A DNA stretch of 42,544 nt from an uncultured Psychromonas sp. (GTDB taxonomy: Bacteria > Pseudomonadota > Gammaproteobacteria > Enterobacterales > Psychromonadaceae). Location: the NCBI RefSeq assembly GCF_947489755.1, contig NZ_CANLFB010000033.1, forward strand, positions 1 to 42,544. Reading direction: 5' to 3'. The notes below the pieces were generated by a model. That model was not told the DNA's origin and did not search any database. It worked only from the letters and a program-made list of their open reading frames with translations. Position numbers and translations under genes: made by a program. Below, piece by piece: positions 1 to 9,570 of the stretch (positions within the stretch are counted from its first letter, which is position 1; each line of letters starts with the position of its first letter).

Positions 1-886
1 TGAAATATAGAAATCTTCATCTCTATCTTTTAGTTATGATTATCACAACACTAACTATAAATTAATTAATTAATTAATTAAATGCTAACAATTTTTAATT
101 GACTGTATTTTATATCTAAGTTTAATTATTTTTAATCTCCGTCATGAGTAATCGACATCATGAATATTTATTGTTGTATCGTACCTATGTTATATTTTTA
201 TTTTAAACATTGAATTTAAAATCATTAAAATAATACTGAAAATTATTACTATGATAATCACCACGATATCAATAAACTCTGTGAAGTTTTAGATAATTAC
301 ATTGGTGCTATTCATTATCCAATTGAAAAATAGTTTGTGATTTCTGTAGGAATCTTAAATAGACTTGTAATAAATCATTCTAAATACTCGCTATTAAATT
401 ATTTAAAGCTAAAAATTTAATGCACTTATCTAATTCAATGATTATTTGTAGTAAAAAACTTAACCATAAACCATTAAATATTCATAAATAACCTGCATTA
501 CTATGTGAATTTAGGACTAATTTTTAAAGGTAGAAAAAGCAAAAAGCGAACTGAAATTTAATAAAAAATATTAATATTATAAATTAGAAAATGGATTGTG
601 ACTAAAATCTATCTCATTTTAATATGAAATTACATTTTACTAACAAGCCCCCTTTCTATTTCATATTGAAATCAACTTAACAATTTAACTTATTGAATAT
701 AAATGATATTTTGTTTTTTACTCTTATTGGTTTTAACAAAAATAGTCCAATCCTCTGCTATTTATTAAATTTTATATTTAATCTCAGCCCTGAATAATCA
801 AAACATATTTATATTTAAATCAATTAAAATAGGGTTTTTTGTCGATTTCATCATCCAGAAATAAGATTATTTAATCGCATTATTAT
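1..886. other. AT-rich region without a recognisable gene
   Basis: This stretch is very AT-rich. I find no frame with a convincing start, ribosome binding site and protein-like composition, and no tRNA-like or rRNA-like sequence. A short simple repeat of the unit ATTA lies at about 60-82. It directly follows, in the minus direction, the decayed ABC transporter relic at 887-1385, so it may be a decaying region where a transporter operon once stood. That is inference. Confidence 0.6.
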
Positions 887-1385
887 TTAAATTAACACGT
901 TGTTACTCAAGCGAAGCACCTTATCACAGCGTTTCTCTATTAAGTGTGGATCATGACTTACTAACAATAATGCACATTCTTGTACTTTGGAAAGATCAAC
1001 CAATAGGTCAATGACTTCTTTAGCCGTAATTGGATCTAAACATGATGTTGGCTCATCTGCGAATAAAAATACTGGGTCTAAAATTAACGCGCGTAGAATA
1101 GCAAAACGTTGTAATTCTCCACCTGAAACTTCAGTACTTTTTCGTTCTAATAAGCCAAGAGCTCGTTTTAACTTTTTCATTAAAGGTGCGATACGGGTTG
1201 AGTTATGTAATTTAACCAAATCATCTAACAATATGGACAAGGTTACACTGTTAGTAAACGCAGCTGGAGGGTCATGAAAAAGCTTAAGCTATTGATGAGG
1301 TTGTGCTTCATTACTTAATTTTTGCACTTGTCCTACAATGGAAGGGAATAAAGTTGGATCATTAAAAGCGAAAACATCAAAATAA
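887..1385 (-). pseudogene. decayed ABC transporter ATP-binding protein (peptide/nickel type)
   Basis: The readable part (887-1240) carries the ABC signature (VSGGELQR), Walker B (FLFADEPT) and the switch histidine (VSHD). These belong to the C-terminal half of an ABC ATPase. Extending the same frame upstream gives a Q-loop-like segment (FHDPPAAF) that resembles the FQDP segment of the DppF/OppF/NikE family. An in-frame TAG then appears at 1289-1291. No Walker A P-loop is visible before the frame runs into the tamB terminator. A functional ATPase of this family needs about 250-330 residues and a P-loop, so this is a truncated relic. A TTG at 1240 could formally start a 117-residue product, but it would lack the nucleotide-binding loop. 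No permease or binding-protein partner is nearby. Confidence 0.75.
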
Positions 1386-1420
1386 ACGACTCTATTTAAT
1401 GATTCATTAAATAGAGTCGT
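1376..1420 (-). terminator. terminator of the tamAB transcript
   Basis: A perfect 16-bp inverted repeat (1386-1401 with 1405-1420) with a 3-base loop lies 7 bases past the tamB stop codon. Read on the minus strand it is followed by a T-rich tail (1385-1376). This is the form of a strong intrinsic terminator. Confidence 0.85.
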
Positions 1421-1426
1421 AAAAAA

Positions 1427-4400
1427 CTAATCCCAATCCCATTCATAATAGGCATCAACAGCTTGTGTTAAACCACTCGATGCTTCGATATAAAACTGTT
1501 TGAATAATTGATAACGAATAGCAAAAACAGTAAAGGAATCAAAGACCCCTACACCATAACTTACTTCCACTCCTCGTGCGATAGTGCCTTTTATGCCAAC
1601 AGATTGCTCACTGCCTTGGCCACTTGATGCTAACGAAAGATCTTTAATACCAACGCTATCACCAATATTCTGCATTACACCGTCTGTTTGTTTTGTGCCT
1701 AAACCTATTAATATTCCAGCTAATTGACTGTTACTATCATCACCAGACGAGTCCTCAATTGAATAACCTCGAGTCAGATAAGAAAGTGCATTTTGTTGTG
1801 ACATCGAAGGATTAGAGAAAATAGTTAATTGTAACTGATCTGGTGTACCAGTGACTTTTACCCCTGCAGTCACGTTATCTTCAATATCGCTAGGGTCTCT
1901 AATGGCTTCGATATTTAAATAAGGTTCACTTGCGGACCCCTGAAAGACAACTCGACTATTTTGTAAAACCAGTGCTTGTGAGAAGGCTCGGTAACTTCCT
2001 TGTGAAAAAGTTAATTCACCATTAACTGTTAAATCTTTTGTTAAGTCTTTACGTACTAGTAAATCACCTTTGATGATCGAATCTAAACCTAATGCTTGAA
2101 TGCGTAACTTATCACCCATTGATACTTTAACGTTTAATTTCATTGGTAAATCAGTACTCTCTGTCGTTTTCTCTGCATCAACTACAATGACATCACTTGA
2201 TACACTCGTCGCTCCAGCGGGTAATTCCTCAATCGTTATTGTTCCTTTATCAACATTAACTACCCCTTCAACGCTAATACTTTCATCATAAATAAGGTTT
2301 ATATTGGGGCTGATGTATAATTTAATTTGCGAATAATCTTGAATAAGCATCTGATCAGCTTCCAAATGTACATCTGCTTTAAAGGCATTTTGCCAATCTA
2401 ATAAGCCTGAAATATCGACACGCCCGTTAGATTTTTTATCTTTATCAGGACCATTTTGAATATTGGCAATACGCTGCGGGATACTGATAGTATTTTTAAT
2501 TGCACTGTCTTTAAGCGCAACTAATTTATCAACGAATGAAGTAGACTTTTTCTTAGGAATTTTTTCATTGTTAGTGAAAAAATATCCAGTAACATCCGCT
2601 TTATTTTCATCTATTTTTATTTGTGCGTTGAGTTCCGACACCTGGACTGGAGACTTACGCGCTTTAACTGAAGTATCAGCAATGAGCACTTGCCCTTTTA
2701 ATACAGGTTTTTCTAATGTGCCATTAACATCAACATCAGCTTCTAAATATCCAACAAGTCTATCGACCTGAGGTATAAGTATTGAGAATGCATCAAAGTC
2801 AGGTATTTGTAAAAGGGCCTTTGCATTTACTGTTGGCGATGATTCATAGGGACTTAATTGGCCAGATATATTCGCATTTATTAAACCATCTGATACCGCT
2901 AACACAGAAAAATCAGCATTTTTCTGATCGGCTTTTAACTCAATATGTAGTTTTTCAACAGGATATTTAATCGTTTCCGTATTGATAGCATCATCTTGAA
3001 TGTTAAGAGCTATTTGTTTGCCATCAACAAATAAATCAATATTAGGTTTCTTATTGTTAACCCATGATGCATTGATATCAGCATCTAAAGCCCCTTCTAA
3101 TGAAATAGTATTAGGTATAAATGGATTAATACTGGTCATCAAAAAGTCGTTAATATTAATGTTAATTTCACCATCTTCACCGGCACTTAACTTATTAACG
3201 CATAACTCTCCATTTTTATCATTATTATCGTTACTTGCTAACCAACAATGCTTAGTCAGATTAATTGTGTCCTGATCCATTGTTACAGTAAATGGTGACG
3301 CTAAGACTAATTTCCCTTGTTGTGTATTGATTAATGCTTCTGTTAATTGCGCTTTCCAATCATTAACTTGCTGTGTAAATATCAGTGCTAAATTACTGTC
3401 TGCGATTTTACTTTGTAAGTCGACTTTAATATTATGTTTAACTTCGCTTTTAGTCACGCTAGTAGCATCAACATTAACTGTTACTCTTTCAATTTTTTGT
3501 TCGCTAGCAACAATATTGTTAGCAGTTAATGTTAAATCGGCAAAAGGAATATCAGCAATGGTCGCCTTACCTTTAATATTAAGAGATTCAATACTGTCCT
3601 TAAAATAACTCAACTTTTCTGCTTTTAAATCAGTGTTAACTTGTATTTTGTCTAAACTGCCAGTTAAGTCTACTTTACCTTTTATTTGACCGGTCGCTTC
3701 TACCATTACTTTACTAAGATCTTGAATATCTAATTGTAGGGATAAGTCGTTTACATCGGCTACTTTACCATCTGCCGAAATCCTGTTGTCCCCATTGACG
3801 ATATTCAAATTATTTACATTTATGCCATTACTTGCATTGCCATTTGCAGATCCATTAATAGTTAAAGGTCTTTGCAAAAAGTTGCCGGAAAGGTCTATCA
3901 CTGGAAAATCGAATGCCCAATTAGCAGTATCATCAAGTGACACTGTAACGGATTGTTTAATGTGGCCATTTAATGTCGCAGGATAAGTTTCACTAAGTTC
4001 TTTGAAATCTACCCCTTTAATATTCAAGTCACCTAACCAAGTTAGTTTATCTTTCCAATTCAATTTACCAGCTAATAAGATTTGTCCTTGTAAGGTATTA
4101 ACCTGTAATTGAGATAAATTTAATGAACTTAAATTACCTTTACCGGCTATTGCTAACTGCCCTGTCGGTAAATCTGGTAATGCATAATCAGATCCGATAT
4201 CTATTTTATAATTATTAAGATTACCATCACTGCTTATATGACCATCTTTAGATGTAATTTGAGGGTCACCAGTCAAGGGCCAGCTTAATTTATCCCATTG
4301 AACAGATAACTGATGGGGTAAATTTTCACTATAGAGGTCAATTTTATTATCAATAGTTGCATTGATGAGTTTAGTTAAACTGACATGAGATGTTAGATCA

Positions 4401-5356
4401 CTTAAATCTCCTTTTGCCGTGATAGCAACTTGTTGCCCTTTTAATAATGAGACAGGATCTAATTGTGCAATTTCTTTCAGTTTAATTGAAGCCGCTAAGT
4501 CCATAGGGTAACGTTTTGATAAATCAATTTTCCCTTTTAAATCTAGGTTGGCTTCAGGTACGTCTAATAGTATTTTATCCAAAGAAATCGCTGAACCAAT
4601 ATAATTAAATCGACTTTCTAAACTATTTATTTGGGCCAGAAGCTGTTCATTTTGAACTAACTTAAATTGATTTATATCTAATTTTTTAACGAGTAAATTA
4701 ACGGGCAATACAATTTCAGGTAAATCACCTTCTTTTAAAATAGCGGGAAAATTGTCGGGTATAACCAATTTTGAGGTGGTCGAATTGTTTACTTTAGCTT
4801 CTTCAACTGAATCGGCCAATGTCACTGTTAATCCATTGATTGTGGTATCTATTGATACATCGCTTTTTTCTCCATCAACTTTTAATAATAGTTGATTCAA
4901 TTCAAGTTTTATTCCGGCCACATTAACTAAGGTGTTGTTAATATCGACCCCATTAATATGAACAGGGATTGGAAATTCAATAACAAGTGGTTCAGTACTT
5001 TCTTCTTCAGCAACTGGTTCTGTTGATTCAGGTATGTTAACGATCGCACTACCCACTTTTAACGAATCTAAACATAATTCTTCTATAATGCACTGCCAAT
5101 CAAACTCGTAGCTTACGTCGTTGAGTTCAATCAGTGTATCTTGGTCTTGCCAACGAATTTTTTCATAAATAGGGGAATAAAATAAACTACCTTCACTAAG
5201 TGTGACCTGTAATCTAGGTTCAACTTTCTGGGCAATATTAATAATTAAGCTGTTACCTGAATGTGTATTTAATAACCAAATAATTAAAGCAAACAATACA
5301 AATGTAATAAAAAATAAATACTTAAAAATTTTTAATGTCGTTGAAATATATCTCAT
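1427..5356 (-). CDS. tamB: translocation and assembly module protein TamB
   Basis: TamB is the inner-membrane-anchored partner of TamA. It spans the periplasm as a long beta-rich protein, and the family is linked to outer-membrane protein assembly and phospholipid transport. The 1309-residue product (E. coli TamB is about 1260) has one N-terminal membrane anchor at about residues 10-30. A very long repetitive region rich in short beta strands of AsmA/DUF490 type follows, and the end is the conserved C-terminal TamB domain with an aromatic tail (YYEWDWD). Its ATG overlaps the tamA stop by 4 bases, so the two are translationally coupled. A strong terminator follows. The pairing with tamA and the length make the call secure. 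Confidence 0.95.
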   Translation of the reverse strand: MRYISTTLKIFKYLFFITFVLFALIIWLLNTHSGNSLIINIAQKVEPRLQVTLSEGSLFYSPIYEKIRWQDQDTLIELNDVSYEFDWQCIIEELCLDSLKVGSAIVNIPESTEPVAEEESTEPLVIEFPIPVHINGVDINNTLVNVAGIKLELNQLLLKVDGEKSDVSIDTTINGLTVTLADSVEEAKVNNSTTSKLVIPDNFPAILKEGDLPEIVLPVNLLVKKLDINQFKLVQNEQLLAQINSLESRFNYIGSAISLDKILLDVPEANLDLKGKIDLSKRYPMDLAASIKLKEIAQLDPVSLLKGQQVAITAKGDLSDLTSHVSLTKLINATIDNKIDLYSENLPHQLSVQWDKLSWPLTGDPQITSKDGHISSDGNLNNYKIDIGSDYALPDLPTGQLAIAGKGNLSSLNLSQLQVNTLQGQILLAGKLNWKDKLTWLGDLNIKGVDFKELSETYPATLNGHIKQSVTVSLDDTANWAFDFPVIDLSGNFLQRPLTINGSANGNASNGINVNNLNIVNGDNRISADGKVADVNDLSLQLDIQDLSKVMVEATGQIKGKVDLTGSLDKIQVNTDLKAEKLSYFKDSIESLNIKGKATIADIPFADLTLTANNIVASEQKIERVTVNVDATSVTKSEVKHNIKVDLQSKIADSNLALIFTQQVNDWKAQLTEALINTQQGKLVLASPFTVTMDQDTINLTKHCWLASNDNNDKNGELCVNKLSAGEDGEINININDFLMTSINPFIPNTISLEGALDADINASWVNNKKPNIDLFVDGKQIALNIQDDAINTETIKYPVEKLHIELKADQKNADFSVLAVSDGLINANISGQLSPYESSPTVNAKALLQIPDFDAFSILIPQVDRLVGYLEADVDVNGTLEKPVLKGQVLIADTSVKARKSPVQVSELNAQIKIDENKADVTGYFFTNNEKIPKKKSTSFVDKLVALKDSAIKNTISIPQRIANIQNGPDKDKKSNGRVDISGLLDWQNAFKADVHLEADQMLIQDYSQIKLYISPNINLIYDESISVEGVVNVDKGTITIEELPAGATSVSSDVIVVDAEKTTESTDLPMKLNVKVSMGDKLRIQALGLDSIIKGDLLVRKDLTKDLTVNGELTFSQGSYRAFSQALVLQNSRVVFQGSASEPYLNIEAIRDPSDIEDNVTAGVKVTGTPDQLQLTIFSNPSMSQQNALSYLTRGYSIEDSSGDDSNSQLAGILIGLGTKQTDGVMQNIGDSVGIKDLSLASSGQGSEQSVGIKGTIARGVEVSYGVGVFDSFTVFAIRYQLFKQFYIEASSGLTQAVDAYYEWDWD

Positions 5357-7071
5357 AATTCAGGTCCAATCAGAAAATGGATTTTGTAGGAATCATCTGT
5401 ATTCGTTAATGGTGCGGCAACATAAAAACGAATTGGACCAACTGGAGATGCCCAAACTACACCAACTCCGGTACTCATTGATAGATCTTCAGAGAAATCG
5501 TCCGTTGCTGTACCAACATCCGAGAAAACGGCCAACTTCCAACTTTCGCTGAGTGGAAATCGATATTCTAAACTGGCAGTCGCAAGATAAGAGCCACCGA
5601 TAAGGTAATCATCTGAGTCACTAGGCGCAATATCTTCATAGCCATAACCCCGGATCGTTTGGTCTCCACCGGTAAAAAAACGCATTGATGAAGGTACATC
5701 GTAGATAGAATCAGAGAAAATTGCACCCGCCTCAGCTGAAGCAACAAACTGATGACCACTATAAGTGCGTATCCATTTTGTTTGACCGTAAACTTTCACC
5801 ACATCATCAGTAGATAACAAACTGTCTTCTGCAAATTCAAAATAGACCAGCTGTTTATCGCCCCAGTCGATATTAATACCACCTCGACTGCGCGTGCGAC
5901 TAAAGCTGATTCCTGGTAATACTAATGCGGTTGAAAATTCTTGTTGCCCTTGTAAACCTGACTCATTATCGTAACGTAAATAAATAGTACGTAACCAATC
6001 ATTATCAAGTCGCCAATGTCGATTAAAGCTAACCACATACTGCTTTGTATCAGTATCATTTTGGTCAAGCATTTTGTAGCCACTTTGAATTGAATAGTAG
6101 TTGTAAAGAGGATCGTCAATTGGCATTTTGTAAACGATAGATGCTTCTTGTTTAGGATCTGATGCAGTAAGATTGGCTTCGATAGAATGACCGTATTTAT
6201 TCACCCAAGGATGTTTCCAACCGAATTTCCCTCTGACTCCTTCATCGGTACTGTAACCTAATCCGGCTGAAAATGAATCTTCTGGACTCATATAAGTGAT
6301 AACGTGTAGAGGAATATTTCTCCCCTCTTTTTTGTCCATGTCAGGTAAAATAGAAATACTTTTAAAATAACCAGTTTGACTTAACTCCTCGTTGTAAGCA
6401 TTTAAGGTGTTGGTATCAAACGGGTCATTAACTTGAAAGTTAAGCAGAGAGAGAATATATGTTTCAGCAGGTGTTTCAGTATCAAATATAAGCTCACCAA
6501 ATTGATAACGGATACCACTTTCGAACCATAAATGAATGGCCGCCGTATTATCTTTTTGAGTTACTTCGACGGATGATTTTGTATAAATTGCATCAAAATA
6601 ACCATACCGTTGCGCTAAACTTTTAAAGCTGCTTTTAGCTGATTCATATTCACCATGATCTAAAAATTGGCCTTCTTTAAGAGGAAAATCTAATAATAAC
6701 TGCTGAAAATTACGATCGTTTAAAGCTTCACCTGTTAATTTTAAATCGACTTCTGTAATGGTGGTTCTAGTGCCTAAATCAACATCTAAAGTCACCGTTT
6801 GGCTATTTTCTTCTTCGCTAACAGAACTGGTTATTTGAGATTGGTAATACCCAAGTGCCACTAAGCTTTCTTTTCCGGTTATCACCACTTCGTTTAAGTA
6901 GCTTTCATTATCTGCGTTATCAGGCGCTGATAGCCCACTTAAATAAACATTTATGTTGGCAATAGCTTTTTTATTATCTGTTCCCTTTACTTGATAACTG
7001 ACAGCAGCCGCAATATTAAAGGAGGTACAAGTAAGCGCACAGCAAATACAAAATTTATAAAGTTTATTCAT
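5353..7071 (-). CDS. tamA: translocation and assembly module outer-membrane protein TamA
   Basis: TamA is an outer-membrane protein of the Omp85/BamA superfamily that works with TamB. The 572-residue product (E. coli about 577) begins with a signal peptide ending near AAA at residues 21-23. Periplasmic POTRA-type repeats follow to about residue 260, then a C-terminal beta barrel. The barrel contains the Omp85 lid-loop motif (TIRGYGYEDI, around residue 470) and ends in a barrel-terminal strand (IHFLIGPEL). The upstream c-di-GMP gene ends only 21 bases before this start, so tamA may be cotranscribed with that signalling pair, an unusual context for tamAB. The start is supported by the signal peptide, although the Shine-Dalgarno is weak (GAGAG). 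Confidence 0.94.
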   Translation of the reverse strand: MNKLYKFCICCALTCTSFNIAAAVSYQVKGTDNKKAIANINVYLSGLSAPDNADNESYLNEVVITGKESLVALGYYQSQITSSVSEEENSQTVTLDVDLGTRTTITEVDLKLTGEALNDRNFQQLLLDFPLKEGQFLDHGEYESAKSSFKSLAQRYGYFDAIYTKSSVEVTQKDNTAAIHLWFESGIRYQFGELIFDTETPAETYILSLLNFQVNDPFDTNTLNAYNEELSQTGYFKSISILPDMDKKEGRNIPLHVITYMSPEDSFSAGLGYSTDEGVRGKFGWKHPWVNKYGHSIEANLTASDPKQEASIVYKMPIDDPLYNYYSIQSGYKMLDQNDTDTKQYVVSFNRHWRLDNDWLRTIYLRYDNESGLQGQQEFSTALVLPGISFSRTRSRGGINIDWGDKQLVYFEFAEDSLLSTDDVVKVYGQTKWIRTYSGHQFVASAEAGAIFSDSIYDVPSSMRFFTGGDQTIRGYGYEDIAPSDSDDYLIGGSYLATASLEYRFPLSESWKLAVFSDVGTATDDFSEDLSMSTGVGVVWASPVGPIRFYVAAPLTNTDDSYKIHFLIGPEL

Positions 7072-7092
7072 TAACTCTCTAACTTTTCTGGT

Positions 7093-9570
7093 TTAAAGGT
7101 TTTGGGTTACAATCGTATGTCTAAAATCGCTAGCGGAGGCTGGTGCACCAATAAAGTCGCCTTGAAATTGATTGCACCCTTTATAAATCAATAAATTAAG
7201 TTCATCCGCATTTTCTATACCTTCAGCAACAATATCTAAATTAAGTGATTTACCCATATTAATAATGGCACTAACAATAACTTGTTGATTCTCTTGTTGT
7301 AATAAATTAACAATAAAAGACTGGTCAATTTTTAATGTAGAAATAGGTAAAACACTGAGATAGGAAAATGAAGAATAACCCGTCCCAAAATCATCAATAG
7401 CAAACCTAAAACCAAGTTTACGCATTTCATTTAATTTATTAATGACTAACTCTGTGTGTGAAACTAATACTGTTTCGCTAATCTCTAATTCTATTAAGTT
7501 TGCATCAATACCTGTTTCTAATAAATACTTATTTAATGAAGTAAGGAAGTCTTGTTGTAATAATTGCTTTGGACTAACGTTCATCGATAAAGTTTTAAAA
7601 TGTTTTGGTAATCCTTTTTTAATCCAGCCTTGTAACTCTAAAAAGGCATGACGGATGACCCAATCACCCAGTGGAATAATTAAACCTGACTCTTCAGCGA
7701 CAGGCATAAAGTCAGTTGGATTGATCCACCCTTGTTCAGAATCATACCAACGAACAAATGCCTCAACACCCACTAAATTACCAAACACATCGACACGTTG
7801 TTGATAAAATAATGAAAATGATTGTTGGTCGAGGGCCTTTCTTATTTGTGTTCGTAAACTGTGTTTTAAGTGTATTTTATTTTCTATTGTCTTTGAGAAA
7901 AAACTAATGTTGCCAAACTGACTATCTTCTGCTTTGTCCATTGCGATAGCTGATTCTTTTAATATATTCTCCGCTTTACTTTCAGCGTCAGGAAATAAAG
8001 TGATGCCATAAACAAAATTTAAGATTAGTTCTTCATCCGCTATTATTATAGGTAAGGTCAATATCAAATCTAATTTTTTGGTAAATATTAATGCTAATTC
8101 GGCAGCTTGTTCTGGTGATGAATGAAGATCGGATAAAACAATCCCAAATTCAGCCTCTTTAATATGACAAACAAAATCAGGACTTAGTTTGTTTTTTTCT
8201 AATCTACGAGCGATAGTATTCAGGATCTCTTTACTATAACTCGGCCCTTTAGATTCATCAAAAGTTGGGTGTTGTTTACACTCAAACGTTATAAATGCAC
8301 CTTGTAAGTTTTTACTTTGTAGACGAATTATTTCTTGTGGGATATGGTATTGTAATTGTAATTGGTTAGGTAAATTAGTCTCGTTATCCAGCTCTAATTC
8401 ATTTTGAATTTGCTCATTTGAACTTTTATAAGCAGAAACATCTGTCGTTGTACCTATAACTCGTAATGGATTACCTTCAGTATCCCAAGAAACGGCTTGG
8501 CCTCGACTTAAGACCCAAAGGTATTCATTATTACTGCACTTTAATCTATGTGTGCTTTCAAAAAAAGAATTTCTGCCAGAGAAATGGGCACCTAAATCAT
8601 CGGTAACTTGGAATACATCATCAGGGTGAATTCGACTTTCCCATTCCAGTATATCCTTACTAATATTTTCTTGTTCAAATCCAAGCATTTCTTTCCAACG
8701 ATTCGAATAATAAACTTTACCGTTATCAACATCCCAATCCCAAACACCATCTCTTGCAGCATTAATGGCATATAACCAGCGCTCTTCACTGGCTTCTAAT
8801 TGATTTATATTATTTGAAACGTCGACAATTAAATTACTAAATGCACGCTGTAATAAACCAACCTCACCTAACCCCGTGTCCTGTATTATGGGTTGATTAG
8901 TAATATCGGTAATATTGACAGATTCAGCGAGACGTTTTAAAGGTAAAACTAATAAACGATTAATAAAGTAAACAAATAAAGTAATTGTAAATAATAAAAT
9001 TAATGAAAAATTAATTAACATAAATAAACTGTCATGTATTAATTCACTGTAGGCGCTCGTTAAAGAGTAACGAATGAAAATAACACCATTAAACTTACGG
9101 TTGAGACTGTTTCCTTTTGAAATCATTTGCAAAGGTGCATATACGACAAGCTCTTTACTTTTTTCAAAATATTTAACAACGATTTCGTTCTGATTGATCA
9201 CTCTATCTAATATTTGCCCTTCATATCTCTCTAACTGTAATTTAGCGAACATATATTTTTCACGGAAGTTATTACTTAAAACGACTTGTTGATTATTATC
9301 AACCACTGCAACGGTTTTAACATTCTCGTTTAAAGCGGCAGTAGAGACAAAGTCTTGGGCCCTGGCTTTTTCTAAACGCATTAAAGAGTTAGATAATGAG
9401 GTTTGAAGTTGGCCTGCTAATCCTTTTATATCTTGTTCAGATTCACTATAAAGCTCGCGTTGTTTATTGTGAAAATCTAGCCAAAAAACACTTCCCTGCA
9501 ATATAATAAATACAATAAATAATATAGCGGGTAAAAGTATAATTAGTGATGTTTGACGAAGTTTATTCAT
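7093..9570 (-). CDS. membrane PAS/GGDEF-like/EAL cyclic-di-GMP protein
   Basis: A probable sensor that degrades the second messenger c-di-GMP. Order of the 825 residues: membrane helix (8-30), periplasmic sensor region (about 31-178), second helix (181-207), HAMP-like linker, PAS domain with PAC-type end (about 262-385), degenerate GGDEF domain (about 395-560), EAL domain (about 570-815). The GGDEF signature is replaced by KEAEF (471-475), so cyclase activity is unlikely. The EAL motif reads EAF, but the metal and catalytic residues are visible: E603, N664, E696, D726, D727, K747, E783 and Q803. Phosphodiesterase activity is therefore plausible. The start overlaps the stop of the upstream substrate-binding lipoprotein by 8 bases. 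This suggests the lipoprotein delivers the ligand signal to the periplasmic domain, as NspS does for MbaA in Vibrio cholerae; that role is inferred. Confidence 0.9.
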   Translation of the reverse strand: MNKLRQTSLIILLPAILFIVFIILQGSVFWLDFHNKQRELYSESEQDIKGLAGQLQTSLSNSLMRLEKARAQDFVSTAALNENVKTVAVVDNNQQVVLSNNFREKYMFAKLQLERYEGQILDRVINQNEIVVKYFEKSKELVVYAPLQMISKGNSLNRKFNGVIFIRYSLTSAYSELIHDSLFMLINFSLILLFTITLFVYFINRLLVLPLKRLAESVNITDITNQPIIQDTGLGEVGLLQRAFSNLIVDVSNNINQLEASEERWLYAINAARDGVWDWDVDNGKVYYSNRWKEMLGFEQENISKDILEWESRIHPDDVFQVTDDLGAHFSGRNSFFESTHRLKCSNNEYLWVLSRGQAVSWDTEGNPLRVIGTTTDVSAYKSSNEQIQNELELDNETNLPNQLQLQYHIPQEIIRLQSKNLQGAFITFECKQHPTFDESKGPSYSKEILNTIARRLEKNKLSPDFVCHIKEAEFGIVLSDLHSSPEQAAELALIFTKKLDLILTLPIIIADEELILNFVYGITLFPDAESKAENILKESAIAMDKAEDSQFGNISFFSKTIENKIHLKHSLRTQIRKALDQQSFSLFYQQRVDVFGNLVGVEAFVRWYDSEQGWINPTDFMPVAEESGLIIPLGDWVIRHAFLELQGWIKKGLPKHFKTLSMNVSPKQLLQQDFLTSLNKYLLETGIDANLIELEISETVLVSHTELVINKLNEMRKLGFRFAIDDFGTGYSSFSYLSVLPISTLKIDQSFIVNLLQQENQQVIVSAIINMGKSLNLDIVAEGIENADELNLLIYKGCNQFQGDFIGAPASASDFRHTIVTQNL

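Noticed and set aside
60-82. ATTA repeats as an origin or binding-site array
   Set aside because: Simple low-complexity sequence in an AT-rich region; no DnaA boxes or other features nearby.
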